Below are positions 25,576 to 32,598 of a stretch of DNA of 32,598 bases, piece after piece. A program made the position numbers and the translations under genes. Every line of letters starts with the position of its first letter. Position 1 is the first letter of the stretch. This stretch comes from CAYQQU01 sp964419545 (GTDB taxonomy: Bacteria > Bacteroidota > Bacteroidia > Chitinophagales > Saprospiraceae). The stretch covers positions 1 through 32,598 of the forward strand of contig CAYQQU010000065.1 of the NCBI GenBank assembly GCA_964419545.1, given 5' to 3'. Under the pieces are notes generated by a model. That model had not been told where the DNA came from, made no database searches, and was given only the letters and a program-made list of their open reading frames with translations.

Positions 25576-26658
25576 ATGAAAATACGTATCCACAATTGCC
25601 ACGCGCACGTCTTTACCTCGCGGCATATTCCCGACAAATTTCTGCCCCTCGGCCTGGTCCGGTTTTTAGCGAAAAACAATCGCACGCAGATGTTGGGCCG
25701 TTTCCTCAATTATTGCAATCCCTTCAGCTCCGACGATGTTTTCGATCGCTACGCCCGCTTCATGGAGCAGGGCGACCAGGCGGGGCAGGAGCAAATACTC
25801 GAAGGGTTGCAACGCGCCTATCCCTCCGACGCCCGCTACGTGCTGCTGTCTCTGGATTTTCATTATATGGAGGCAGGAGAACCGGCTGTTTCTTTCGAAG
25901 AACAGCTTGCTGAATTGGCGGCGTTGAAGCGGCGACAGCCGGACCTGGTGTTTCCTTTCATCTGCGTTGATCCGCGCCGGCAAGGCGTGCTCGATCTGGT
26001 GAAAGAATACATCGAGGAAAAAGGTTTCGCCGGCCTGAAGTTGTACCCGCCTTTGGGCTTTTTTCCCTTTGATGATCGGTTGGATCCGGTTTATGAATAC
26101 GCGCAGGCCAACGAGCTGCCGGTGCTCACTCACTGCAACCGGGGCGGCATCTACTACCGGGGCGCGATCAAAAAAGCCGATCACGTTCATCCGGTTACCG
26201 GGAAGTGGCTGCCCGGTTGGTCGAATAAAAGCTTTACCGACCATTATTCGGCGCCGGAGAATTTTGCGTACGTACTGAAAAAGTTTCCGGAACTCAAGCT
26301 GTGTTTCGGCCACTTCGGAGGCGCTGTGGAGTGGAAAAAATACATGGATGATCCTGACCCGGCGGTGTTCGAGAACTCCTGGTATTACCTGATCCGCGAG
26401 CTGATCCAACAATACCCTAACGTGTACGCAGATATTTCTTACGCGCTGGCCGATTTTTCCCTTTTGGGCTTGCTGAAGATCACGCTGGAAAGCCCTGAAG
26501 TCCGCAATCGCGTGCTGTTCGGTTCGGATTTTTACATGTCCGAGCTGGAAAGTACCGAATTCCGTTGGAGCATCGACCTGCGGGCGGCGCTCGGCGAAGA
26601 GAAATACCGGCTGATCGCGGAGACGAACCCGCGGCAGTTTTTGTCTCTTCAAGATTGA
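25576..26658 (+). CDS. Amidohydrolase (PF04909-type metal-dependent hydrolase)
   Basis: A 360-residue TIM-barrel metal-dependent hydrolase or decarboxylase of the amidohydrolase-2 group, cytoplasmic. Metal-binding residues seen are His9 and His11 (NCHAHVF), a His in VLTHCNRGG (barrel strand 5 area), a His in CFGHFGGAVEW and Asp in LFGSDFYM. AGLKLYPPLGFFP is a typical strand. The insert at about 75-120 is longer than in minimal members. The substrate is unknown; relatives include ACMSD and gamma-resorcylate decarboxylases, but nothing in the neighbourhood points to either. ATG 25576 gives a good start right before the metal motif. A 33-nt hairpin begins at its stop codon. Confidence 0.88.
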   Translation: MKIRIHNCHAHVFTSRHIPDKFLPLGLVRFLAKNNRTQMLGRFLNYCNPFSSDDVFDRYARFMEQGDQAGQEQILEGLQRAYPSDARYVLLSLDFHYMEAGEPAVSFEEQLAELAALKRRQPDLVFPFICVDPRRQGVLDLVKEYIEEKGFAGLKLYPPLGFFPFDDRLDPVYEYAQANELPVLTHCNRGGIYYRGAIKKADHVHPVTGKWLPGWSNKSFTDHYSAPENFAYVLKKFPELKLCFGHFGGAVEWKKYMDDPDPAVFENSWYYLIRELIQQYPNVYADISYALADFSLLGLLKITLESPEVRNRVLFGSDFYMSELESTEFRWSIDLRAALGEEKYRLIAETNPRQFLSLQD

Positions 26659-26690
26659 GATGGCAGGCACTTCCAAAGTGCCTGCCATCT
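26658..26690. terminator. 33-nt perfect hairpin between convergent genes (likely bidirectional terminator)
   Basis: AGATGGCAGGCACTT (26658-26672) and its exact reverse complement (26676-26690) surround a 3-nt loop. It overlaps the last base of the amidohydrolase stop codon and ends 2 bp before the stop of the convergent gene. No T-tract on either side, so termination is inferred from structure and position; it may also be a repeat-family member. Confidence 0.55.
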
Positions 26691-26692
26691 GG

Positions 26693-27217
26693 TCAGGACT
26701 GAAATTGTTCCGCCAGCAGTCCTTCCAGATATTCCTGATCTACGGCGTCGAAAGAGCCCTCGGTGGTGCTGTCCACGTCAAAAACGGCGATGAGGCGCCG
26801 GTCGGCGTCGAAAACGGGCACGACGATCTCCGAGCGGGAGAGGGGATCGCAGGCGATGTGTTCGACGCCTTGCACCAGGGCGTGCGTGTCGGAAACGATC
26901 TGCGTTTGTTCCTCGCGGGCCGCTTTGCCGCACACGCCACGGTCGAAGTCGATGTGCAGGCAGCCCAGCGTGCCCTGGTATGGGCCGACGGAAAGGCGTC
27001 GCTCGCCGCTGCGAAGGTAAAAGCCCACCCAGTAGTAATAAGGCAGTTCGGTTTTCAGCAGGCAGTTGATGGTCGCCATTTTGAGGACGCGGTCGGTCTC
27101 GCCTGCGAGATTGGCGCGGATCGCGGAAAGCGCGCGTTCGTAGGCGGCCCGCTTTTCCGCGGCGTCCAGGTTGACGGAGGGTTTGATGAAATAGGGCATT
27201 TTCGTACCGGCGCTCAT
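26693..27217 (-). CDS. msrC: Free methionine-(R)-sulfoxide reductase (GAF domain)
   Basis: A 174-residue cytoplasmic GAF-domain enzyme that reduces free methionine-R-sulfoxide using thioredoxin. The family pattern is clear: YYWVGFYL (about 60-68), GPYQGTLGCLHIDFDRGVCGKAA with Cys86 and Cys96, then HIACDPLSRSEIVVPVF with Cys123. These correspond to the three cysteines of the Escherichia coli enzyme (84, 94 and 118), including the catalytic one. A start at ATG 27217 (MSAGTKMPYF) or at the internal ATG 27199 is possible. It is convergent with the amidohydrolase and preceded by a MITE-like element only about 14 bp upstream of its start, which may affect its promoter. Confidence 0.93.
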   Translation of the reverse strand: MSAGTKMPYFIKPSVNLDAAEKRAAYERALSAIRANLAGETDRVLKMATINCLLKTELPYYYWVGFYLRSGERRLSVGPYQGTLGCLHIDFDRGVCGKAAREEQTQIVSDTHALVQGVEHIACDPLSRSEIVVPVFDADRRLIAVFDVDSTTEGSFDAVDQEYLEGLLAEQFQS

Positions 27218-27230
27218 GTTCCAAATTTTT

Positions 27231-27445
27231 AGCCCGGATTATTCCAAGTGCTTTGTCCCAAAAGTAACTATCGGTAATTCCGGCTTCTTTTGGCGCTGCT
27301 CTTCGTTGCTCTTCAGTCACATAGCTACGGCTATTTTCCTTCATCGCGCCTCGATCAGCGCCAAAACAGCCTCAGAATTCCTCGAAAGAACTTCTGGGAC
27401 AAAGCACTGGCTTCGCAACAAATTAATCCATGAATATTCCGGGTT
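27231..27445. mobile_element. MITE-like palindromic element, copy 2
   Basis: A 215-bp element that is one long imperfect palindrome. Its ends AGCCCGGATTATTC (27231-27244) and the sequence at 27428-27445 match those of copy 1. Nested exact arms are AGTGCTTTGTCCCA (27247-27260 with 27395-27408) and TTTTGGCGCTG (27288-27298 with 27356-27366). The centre is a hairpin ATAGC-TACG-GCTAT at 27321-27334. No protein is encoded. It lies between the msrC and DUF502 genes. Confidence 0.7.
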
Positions 27446-27452
27446 AGGTTCG

Positions 27453-28133
27453 CTACTTTGAATTATCGTTTTCTTTCTTTTGCTTTTTTCCTTGCCCGTC
27501 GTTGGGTTTCACCCGTGCCGGATCAAAAAGCACCTTCGATCCCGACCCCATTGCGATGATGCTGCGCATCGCCTCTTCCGGTTTGACGTTGAGGAAGCGC
27601 ACCTTTTCCGCTTTTACGTGAAACACGAATCCGTTGGTCGGGTTGGGCGCGGTGGGGACGAACACCGTATACCAGTCGCTTTCCAGCTCATCGGTAACGA
27701 AGCCGGTCATCTGTGAGCCGCTGCCGAAAGGGTCGATGAGGACGACCTGGGAGAACGGCATTTTGTCGCGGTTGAAGAACTGGGTCAGGGTGTCGCGAAT
27801 CGTGGTGTAAAAGGGGATCTGCCCCAGCCACTGCATTTCCAGTTTCTTGAAAAAGCGCTCACCTAACTCGGTGCGCACGACGAGCCCGATAATGAAAAAA
27901 GCGATGATGACCAGGGCAAAGGCGATGAGATCGACGATCCAGTCGTTGATGTTGTTCGGGAAGGACAGCAGTTGTTTGACCGGGTCGAGCAGGTCGGTGA
28001 TGAAGTTGACAACGAACCGGACGACCAGGACCAATAAGGTGATAGGCAGCACGACGAGCAGGCCGCCGAGCACAGTGGTAACGAAAAACCGGCGCAGGCG
28101 CCGCAGGAATACACGTTGGCGTTTCATGACCAT
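27453..28133 (-). CDS. DUF502-family membrane protein
   Basis: A 226-residue membrane protein of the DUF502 family, function unknown. Two membrane segments at about 15-40 (TTVLGGLLVVLPITLLVLVVRFVV) and about 58-85 (WIVDLIAFALVIIAFFIIGLVV) are followed by the conserved IPFYTTIRDTLTQFF region and a soluble domain with VVLIDPFGSGSQMTGFVTDE, VFVPTAPNPTNGFVFHV and the family's STG-like end. The C-terminal 25 residues are Lys- and Asn-rich. I chose ATG 28133 (MVMKRQRVF); ATG 28127 is an alternative. An extension to 28205 is possible but is poorly conserved in character. It is divergent from the YtfI-like gene. The MITE-like element lies just past its stop. Confidence 0.85.
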   Translation of the reverse strand: MVMKRQRVFLRRLRRFFVTTVLGGLLVVLPITLLVLVVRFVVNFITDLLDPVKQLLSFPNNINDWIVDLIAFALVIIAFFIIGLVVRTELGERFFKKLEMQWLGQIPFYTTIRDTLTQFFNRDKMPFSQVVLIDPFGSGSQMTGFVTDELESDWYTVFVPTAPNPTNGFVFHVKAEKVRFLNVKPEEAMRSIIAMGSGSKVLFDPARVKPNDGQGKKQKKENDNSK

Positions 28134-28260
28134 AGGATAAACAATTGTCCGGCAAAATCCGCCTTTTTCCTGATAAATATCAACTGCGGGGCTGATAAAA
28201 ATCACCGTCGATTCCCGTAAAAAGAGTTAGATTTAATAGAGAACCAAACCCGGTTGCCGG

Positions 28261-28776
28261 ATGATCGCTCTTTTTATCACCCTCGGGCTGGTGTTCCTTT
28301 TGTTGGCCTGGCTGTTGCTGTCTCCGCTGGATTTGCGGATCGACACCCAGAACAACCTTTATTTTTTGCGCTGGCGCTATCTGGCCCGCGCGGAGGTGCT
28401 CTCCGACGACGGACCCGGCCTGGCTGTCCGCCTTTGGGTGGGCCCTTTCCGTTGGCGCTTCGATCTATTGGAATGGGCGGGAAAAGAAAAAACGGAAAAG
28501 CCGAAGCCCGAGAAAAAGGAAAAAGCGAAGCGAAAAAAAAGCCGAATGCCCAAATGGGCGACTATCCGGCGGATAATCCGGACGTTCCGCGTGCGCCGTT
28601 GTTTTGTCGATCTCGACACCGGCGACTACACGCGCAACGCCTGGTTGTTCCCGCTCTTCTATCTGCTGCGCCGTCCGCGTGCTGCGGTGCGCGTCAACTT
28701 TCAGGGGCGCAACGAAGTGGACCTCTGGATACAAAACCGGCCCATCAACGTGTTGATTGCCTTTTTAAAGAAATAA
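28261..28776 (+). CDS. YtfI-like (DUF2953-like) membrane-anchored protein
   Basis: A 171-residue protein with one N-terminal membrane helix (about 2-22, IALFITLGLVFLLLAWLLL). A short beta-rich part (about 25-73) with the LDLRIDTQNNLYFLRWRYL strand follows, then a highly charged Lys/Glu-rich spacer (about 74-98, many KEK runs) and a C-terminal part containing FVDLDTGDYTRNAWLFPLFYLL. This layout resembles DUF2953/YtfI of Firmicutes. The similarity is by eye and weak; position supports it, since ytfI precedes ytfJ in Bacillus and here a YtfJ-like gene follows by 12 bp. Function unknown. A -7-like box TAGATTTA (28228-28235) lies just upstream. Confidence 0.65.
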   Translation: MIALFITLGLVFLLLAWLLLSPLDLRIDTQNNLYFLRWRYLARAEVLSDDGPGLAVRLWVGPFRWRFDLLEWAGKEKTEKPKPEKKEKAKRKKSRMPKWATIRRIIRTFRVRRCFVDLDTGDYTRNAWLFPLFYLLRRPRAAVRVNFQGRNEVDLWIQNRPINVLIAFLKK

Positions 28777-28788
28777 AACCTGACTATC

Positions 28789-29160
28789 ATGAAAAAGAAT
28801 TTTGAAGAAATGTTGCCGCAAATCACCGAGTTTATGAAAAACGAAGCGAATACCGAGACCGTCGTCGGCAAGCAATTCCAGCTGGGTGAATTTACCTGCG
28901 TGCCCGTCATCCGCGTGGGCATGGGCTTTGGTTCCGGCATGGGTGAAGGCGAAGGCCCCAATCACCAGGGACAAGGCGAAGGCGGCGGCGTCGCCGGCGG
29001 CATGGGCATCGAGCCCATCGGCTTCCTGGTCACGCGGGGCGATCAGATTTCTTTTATTTCCAGCAAGACGAGCACCGGCTTGTCCAAGGCTTTCGAAAAA
29101 GCCCCGGAACTGCTGGAAAAGTTCCTGGATAAGCAGAAAAAGGAGCCGGCGACGGCATGA
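28789..29160 (+). CDS. GerW/YtfJ-family protein
   Basis: A 123-residue cytoplasmic protein of the GerW (YtfJ, PF09579) family. Typical features are TETVVGKQFQLGEFTCVPVIRVGMGFGSG (about 22-50), a glycine-rich loop (about 46-73), GIEPIGFLV and a C-terminal amphipathic helix (LSKAFEKAPELLEKFLD). In Bacillus the protein is needed for spore germination, but homologues are widespread in non-spore-formers, where the role is unknown. It follows the YtfI-like gene by 12 bp, so the two are co-transcribed. The next gene starts 42 bp later. Confidence 0.85.
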   Translation: MKKNFEEMLPQITEFMKNEANTETVVGKQFQLGEFTCVPVIRVGMGFGSGMGEGEGPNHQGQGEGGGVAGGMGIEPIGFLVTRGDQISFISSKTSTGLSKAFEKAPELLEKFLDKQKKEPATA

Positions 29161-29202
29161 TGGAACGCGGCTTTTCTGCTGATGGTTTTTTAAAACATTG
29201 CT

Positions 29203-30348
29203 ATGTCCAACATCCTGCTTCTCGGCGGCTACGGCAACGCCGGCCGGGCGATCGCCCGGGGAATTTTGTCGCATACCGCCACCGGTGTACTAACCATTGC
29301 CGGACGCCGCCGCGAAGCCGCCGAGTTGTTTGCTCAGGCGCTGCGGGACGAGTTTCCGCAGCGGCGCATCGCTAGTCGCCTGGTCGATGCGGGCAGTGAA
29401 GCCGAACTGGTCGAGGCTTTCCGGGAATGCAGCCTGGTCGTCAACGCCGCCAGCTCCATCGCGCATAAGGAATGCACGGTGCGGGCGTTACTGGCGACGG
29501 GAGCAGACTATCTGGACACGCACCTGTCTGCTCCGCCCAAACTGGCGATACTCCGCGCCCAGGACGACCGTCTGCGCGAAGCGGATATCTGCTGCATCAC
29601 CGACGGCGGTTTCCATCCGGGATTGCCGGCCGCGGCGGTCCGCTATGCCGCCGGCCATTTCGACCACCTGCAACGGGCCCGTATCTACAGCGCGATCCGC
29701 ATCAACTGGCGCCGGCTTTCTTTCTCCCCGGCGACGCGGCAGGAGATGGTCGACGAATTCAGGCACTTCCAGCCTCTGGAGTTCCGGAACGGAGAATGGC
29801 GCCGCCGCCCTTATTCGCAGCCACTGCATTACGATTTCGATGCGCCCTTCGGTCGCCGCTATTGCGTACCCATGCACCTCGCGGAAATGGAAGGCCTGCC
29901 CAGCGCTTTCCCCGGCTTGCAGCAAGCCGGTTTTTACGTCACCGGTTTTAATCCCCTGCTCGATTACCTGCTGATGCCCGTCATTGCGCTGGGCGCCCGG
30001 GTGCTGCCCCGGCCCCTGCAAGGTCTCCTGGGCCGCTTGCTGGTCTGGGGGCTCCGGCGCGGCGGACCGCCTTACGGGATACAGCTCGACGTCAACTGCG
30101 CCGGCCTCCGGCACGGCCGCGACCGCGAGCTGGTCCTGCGCTTGTCGCATCCTGACGCCTATCACATGACCGCCGCTCCGGTAGTGGCTTGCGTCAAACA
30201 ATTGCTCGAAGATCCGATTCGCCGCCCCGGCCTGCAGTACCAGGCGCTCATCGTGGAGCCCGTCCAGTTCATCGCCGACCTGCGGGCGCAGGGGGTCGCC
30301 GTCGAGCTGATCTGGAAAAAGGATGGCGTGAAGGAAGCGGTTCGGTGA
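29203..30348 (+). CDS. Saccharopine dehydrogenase-like NAD(P)-binding protein
   Basis: A 381-residue protein of the saccharopine-dehydrogenase NADP-binding family. The Rossmann N-terminus MSNILLLGGYGNAGRAIARGIL carries the GGYGNAG loop (8-14), followed by LTIAGRRREAAELFAQ (second strand with arginines typical of NADP preference), SLVVNAASSIAHK, and ADYLDTHL. The second domain (about 150-370) contains an internal hydrophobic stretch (PLLDYLLMPVIALGARVLPRPL, about 250-270) that might associate with the membrane. The enzymatic reaction is unknown; many such proteins are not saccharopine dehydrogenases. It is probably in the same transcription unit as the GerW-family gene. Confidence 0.8.
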   Translation: MSNILLLGGYGNAGRAIARGILSHTATGVLTIAGRRREAAELFAQALRDEFPQRRIASRLVDAGSEAELVEAFRECSLVVNAASSIAHKECTVRALLATGADYLDTHLSAPPKLAILRAQDDRLREADICCITDGGFHPGLPAAAVRYAAGHFDHLQRARIYSAIRINWRRLSFSPATRQEMVDEFRHFQPLEFRNGEWRRRPYSQPLHYDFDAPFGRRYCVPMHLAEMEGLPSAFPGLQQAGFYVTGFNPLLDYLLMPVIALGARVLPRPLQGLLGRLLVWGLRRGGPPYGIQLDVNCAGLRHGRDRELVLRLSHPDAYHMTAAPVVACVKQLLEDPIRRPGLQYQALIVEPVQFIADLRAQGVAVELIWKKDGVKEAVR

Positions 30349-30368
30349 CAGTAATGGCAAGAATTGAC

Positions 30369-30376
30369 TAATTTTG
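30369..30376 (+). promoter_or_regulatory. Candidate -7 promoter box of the GNAT gene
   Basis: TAATTTTG matches TAnnTTTG fully and lies in the 114-bp spacer before ATG 30463. No -33 partner is clear. Confidence 0.35.
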
Positions 30377-30462
30377 AGGCAGTATCTTCAGAATCCGCTA
30401 TGGGTTCTTGCATAACTTTTTACCGGCGGCCGTTTCCAGCCGCCTCGTATCGACCCAAGACC

Positions 30463-31008
30463 ATGCTGCCTACCTTACATACCGATCGACTCACCCTGCG
30501 TTTGCCCTGTCTGGAAGACCTGGACGGCATCCATCAATTGGGCAGTAATCCGCGGGTCATGCAATACATTACCAACGGCCGGACGCAATCGCGCGAACAG
30601 GCCCGCGAAGACCTGATGCGTCGTATAAAACAGTCGCAGGGACCGATGGGCTATTGGATCGTGACGTTGCGGGAAAGGGGCGACCTGCTCGGCTGGGTAG
30701 CCCTCAAACCACTGGAGAACAGCCCTTACATCGAATTGGGATATCGTCTGCAGGAAGCCTACTGGGGGCGCGGTTTCGCCACCGAAGCCGGCCGGGCGCT
30801 GCTGGAATACGGGTTCGGAACGCTACAGCTGCCCGAGATCTGGGCGGTGGCCCTGCCCGAAAACCTCGCCAGCACCCGCGTCATGGAAAAGCTGGGCATG
30901 AGCTACTCCGGCGCCGGCCGGTACTACGGCGCCGACTGTGTTTGTTACCAGATCAAATTCGAAGTTTTTCAGCGGCAAAAAAGGGAACGGCTTAGTCTCG
31001 ACGGGTAG
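30463..31008 (+). CDS. GNAT-family N-acetyltransferase (RimJ/RimL type)
   Basis: A 181-residue acetyltransferase that moves acetyl from acetyl-CoA to an amine, possibly a protein N-terminus or a small molecule. The start MLPTLHTDRLTLRLP is the family's usual first strand, so I chose ATG 30463; the frame stays open to 30364 but that addition is not conserved in style. The acetyl-CoA binding motif A is GYRLQEAYWGRGFATEAGRALLEYGF (about 92-117). LPEIWAVALPENLASTRVMEKLGM is the standard C-terminal motif (NxxSxxVxEKLGM type). The gene is convergent with the sigma-partner gene, with only 12 bp between the stops. Confidence 0.92.
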   Translation: MLPTLHTDRLTLRLPCLEDLDGIHQLGSNPRVMQYITNGRTQSREQAREDLMRRIKQSQGPMGYWIVTLRERGDLLGWVALKPLENSPYIELGYRLQEAYWGRGFATEAGRALLEYGFGTLQLPEIWAVALPENLASTRVMEKLGMSYSGAGRYYGADCVCYQIKFEVFQRQKRERLSLDG

Positions 31009-31020
31009 CCCGGGTTAACC

Positions 31021-31923
31021 CTATCGCACCCGCCGCATCTTCCTCACCGCCCGCTGGTTGAACAGCTGGTTGCGCCGGCCGATAAATTCGGACTGGGCGC
31101 GCGTCATTTGGGCGGGATGGCTGTTTTGCATGACGACCGTATAGCCGTCGGTCGGGCTGTTTTCCAGAACGATCTGTTGCGGAAAAGCGATGGTTTTATT
31201 TTCAAAGACCGCGCGGTTGTCCTTTTGTTCGAGTAGTTCGTAGCGAACGGGTTGCCTGGAATCGTCGAGAGCGACGAACAAGTATACGCGATTGTCGATC
31301 AGGCGGAGGCTCATATTTTCCCGAAACAGCGTGTCCTTACCCTGCAACAGCAGGCCCGCGCCCTGCAGGGTGCGGTTGTCGGAGAGCATCCAGCGTTCGA
31401 CGGACTGCCGGCCGTTCGTTTCGCTCACCCATTCGCCGAGCAGCCAGTAGAAGTTGGTGAGCAAGGCCTCCTCCGGCCGGCTGGACAGAGGCGCGCGCGG
31501 GTTGCGCCGGATGGCGTCGCGGACGTCGTCAGAGGGCACCAGTCGTCGATCCGGGCTGCCTTCTTCGATGGGGTTGGAGAGGCGATCCTGATATTTGCGG
31601 GTAAATTCCACCGCGCGCAACATGCTGCGGTCCACGTCCGTAAAGGTAAGGTCTTCCATCGGCAGGGGCGCTTCGGTATTGGCGGCCAGGTATGCCGGTC
31701 GCCGGTTTTCCAGCACCAGCGAGAAGAGGAAGGTGATCACCGCCAGCAACAGCAAAGCCGCCGCCATCATGAGCGGACGCCAGCGCTGCCGGTCGTGACG
31801 CGGGAAACGCCGGCGGCTGTCGAGCCTTCGCTCCAGCCTCCGCCACGCTTGCGGCGAGGGCATCTCATTCAGCTTGTGCTGATTGTCCCGAAAGAGGTCG
31901 AATAAATCTTTTTGGCGTTTCAT
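31021..31923 (-). CDS. Putative membrane-anchored sigma partner with DUF6265-like C-terminal domain
   Basis: A 300-residue protein. The first about 50 residues are charged and helical (QKDLFDLFRDNQHKLNEMPSPQAWRRLERRLDSRRR), as in Bacteroidota anti-sigma-like proteins. One membrane helix follows at about 53-74 (PLMMAAALLLLAVITFLFSLVL). The outer part (about 145-290) looks like a DUF6265 domain: FYWLLGEWVSETNGRQSVERWMLSDNRTLQGAGLLL, then a FENKTIAFPQQIVLE motif. No zinc-binding CxxC or HxxxCxxC is seen, so it is not a classical ZAS anti-sigma. I chose ATG 31923; the frame opens to 31959 but overlaps nothing conserved. It follows the sigma gene by 53 bp. Confidence 0.75.
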   Translation of the reverse strand: MKRQKDLFDLFRDNQHKLNEMPSPQAWRRLERRLDSRRRFPRHDRQRWRPLMMAAALLLLAVITFLFSLVLENRRPAYLAANTEAPLPMEDLTFTDVDRSMLRAVEFTRKYQDRLSNPIEEGSPDRRLVPSDDVRDAIRRNPRAPLSSRPEEALLTNFYWLLGEWVSETNGRQSVERWMLSDNRTLQGAGLLLQGKDTLFRENMSLRLIDNRVYLFVALDDSRQPVRYELLEQKDNRAVFENKTIAFPQQIVLENSPTDGYTVVMQNSHPAQMTRAQSEFIGRRNQLFNQRAVRKMRRVR

Positions 31924-31976
31924 TGTTCGTTGGTTTGCGATGAACTCCGCATTTGACAATTGGCTTTTGTTTTTGC

Positions 31977-32513
31977 TCAGCCGACGCCCGGGTAGCGCGA
32001 TTGTTCGAGCAGCTCCTGCAGGCGTTTGCGGGCCAGGATGAGCTGCGACTTCGAAGTATTGATGCTGATGCCCAGTATTTCGGCGATCTCCCGGTGTTTG
32101 TAACCCTCCAGCGCGTAGAGGTTGAACACGGTGCGATAGCCCGTCGGCAGCCGGTCGAGCAGGTCAAGAATATCCTGTGCGGCCAGCTCGTCGACGACCG
32201 TGGTCGTTTCCGGAACGTCAATGTCTTTGAGCTCCACGGTGAGGTTGAAGTTGTGCGTTTTGCGCAAAAACATCAGCGCCTCGTTGACCACGATCCGGCG
32301 CACCCAACCTTCGAAGCTGCCTTCTCCTTTATACTGGTGGATATTGGTCAGCACCTTAAAAAGCGCTTCCACCAGTACGTCCTCCGCATCTTCCCGGTTG
32401 CGCAGGTAGCGCTTGCAAATGGCGAAGGCCAGCGGTGCAAACCGCTCGTACAACGCTTTCTGAGCGCGTCGGTCTTCTTTTTTGCAGGCTGCTATGAGGT
32501 CTTGCTCGGTCAC
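31977..32513 (-). CDS. ECF-type sigma-70 family RNA polymerase sigma factor
   Basis: A 178-residue ECF sigma factor. Region 2 (about 8-90) has YERFAPLAFAICKRYLRNREDAEDVLVEALFKVL and GSFEGWVRRIVVNEALMFLRK. Region 4 (about 110-170) has LDRLPTGYRTVFNLYALEGYKHREIAEILGISINTSKSQLILARKRLQEL. The acidic linker (ELKDIDVPETTTVVDEL) is normal for the family. The only plausible start is GTG 32513. The frame is open a further 20 codons or so upstream to a TGA near 32585, without any ATG. It is followed by the membrane partner, giving the usual sigma/anti-sigma order. The promoter lies near or beyond the window edge. Confidence 0.93.
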   Translation of the reverse strand: MTEQDLIAACKKEDRRAQKALYERFAPLAFAICKRYLRNREDAEDVLVEALFKVLTNIHQYKGEGSFEGWVRRIVVNEALMFLRKTHNFNLTVELKDIDVPETTTVVDELAAQDILDLLDRLPTGYRTVFNLYALEGYKHREIAEILGISINTSKSQLILARKRLQELLEQSRYPGVG

Positions 32514-32598
32514 CAGTTCAATTTGCGGTTTGGCCGGCTCTTCCGTTAGAGCTTGTTTGGAGGTAGTGCTTTTGAAGCGAAAAACTCAGATTTTGGGT

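Overview
The window reads as chromosomal DNA of a high-GC member of the Bacteroidota. Saprospiria/Lewinella-like is my best guess, from protein style and not from any search. Supporting signs are the MacB/FtsX-type permease, a likely Bacteroidota -7 promoter box (TAnnTTTG) ahead of several genes, few Shine-Dalgarno sites, a tmRNA tag ending YAMAA, and an ECF sigma factor paired with a membrane-anchored partner. Most genes are ordinary housekeeping or carbohydrate genes. The accessory material is a broken multidomain gene at the left edge and an unusual load of small palindromic or tandem repeats in the spacers.

Layout. 1-1442 (-): a multidomain gene running off the left edge, with an N-terminal helical effector-associated-like region, a PKD domain, a carboxypeptidase-regulatory-like domain and a formylglycine-generating-enzyme (SUMF1) domain. 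It is interrupted by two frameshifts that cancel each other, both in C-runs. 1570-5719 (-): a hotdog thioesterase, a small membrane protein, a MacB/FtsX permease and a SPOR-domain protein. 5720-6964: a repeat-rich spacer, a Rho-independent terminator and the tmRNA gene (-). 6965-8176 (+): a Lys1/AlaDH-like dehydrogenase. 8231-15501 (-): purC, gltD, gltB, with gltB and gltD forming the glutamate synthase operon. 16216-18000 (-): a TetR regulator and a Yellow/MRJP-like beta-propeller protein. 18274-21324 (+): a GH63-like hydrolase and a GH13 alpha-glucosidase. 21314-22890 (-): an exported protein of unknown function and a bile acid:Na+ symporter-family protein. 23079-26658 (+): a GH3 beta-glucosidase and an amidohydrolase. 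26693-28133 (-): free methionine-(R)-sulfoxide reductase and a DUF502 membrane protein. 28261-31008 (+): a YtfI-like/YtfJ(GerW)-like pair, a saccharopine-dehydrogenase-like protein and a GNAT acetyltransferase. 31021-32513 (-): an ECF sigma factor and its membrane partner.

How the genes fit together. gltB-gltD make glutamate from glutamine and 2-oxoglutarate, and purC is a purine step. The GH63-like/GH13 pair and the GH3 enzyme suggest turnover of glucosides such as compatible solutes or oligosaccharides. The ECF pair is a signal-responsive module. No phage, CRISPR array, transposase or tRNA gene was found. The observations most worth following are the frameshifted EAD-like/FGE gene, two GGTTGA hexamer tracts read in different frames, a MITE-like palindrome family with two copies, two further dispersed repeat families, and the YtfI/YtfJ pair in what looks like a non-sporulating lineage.
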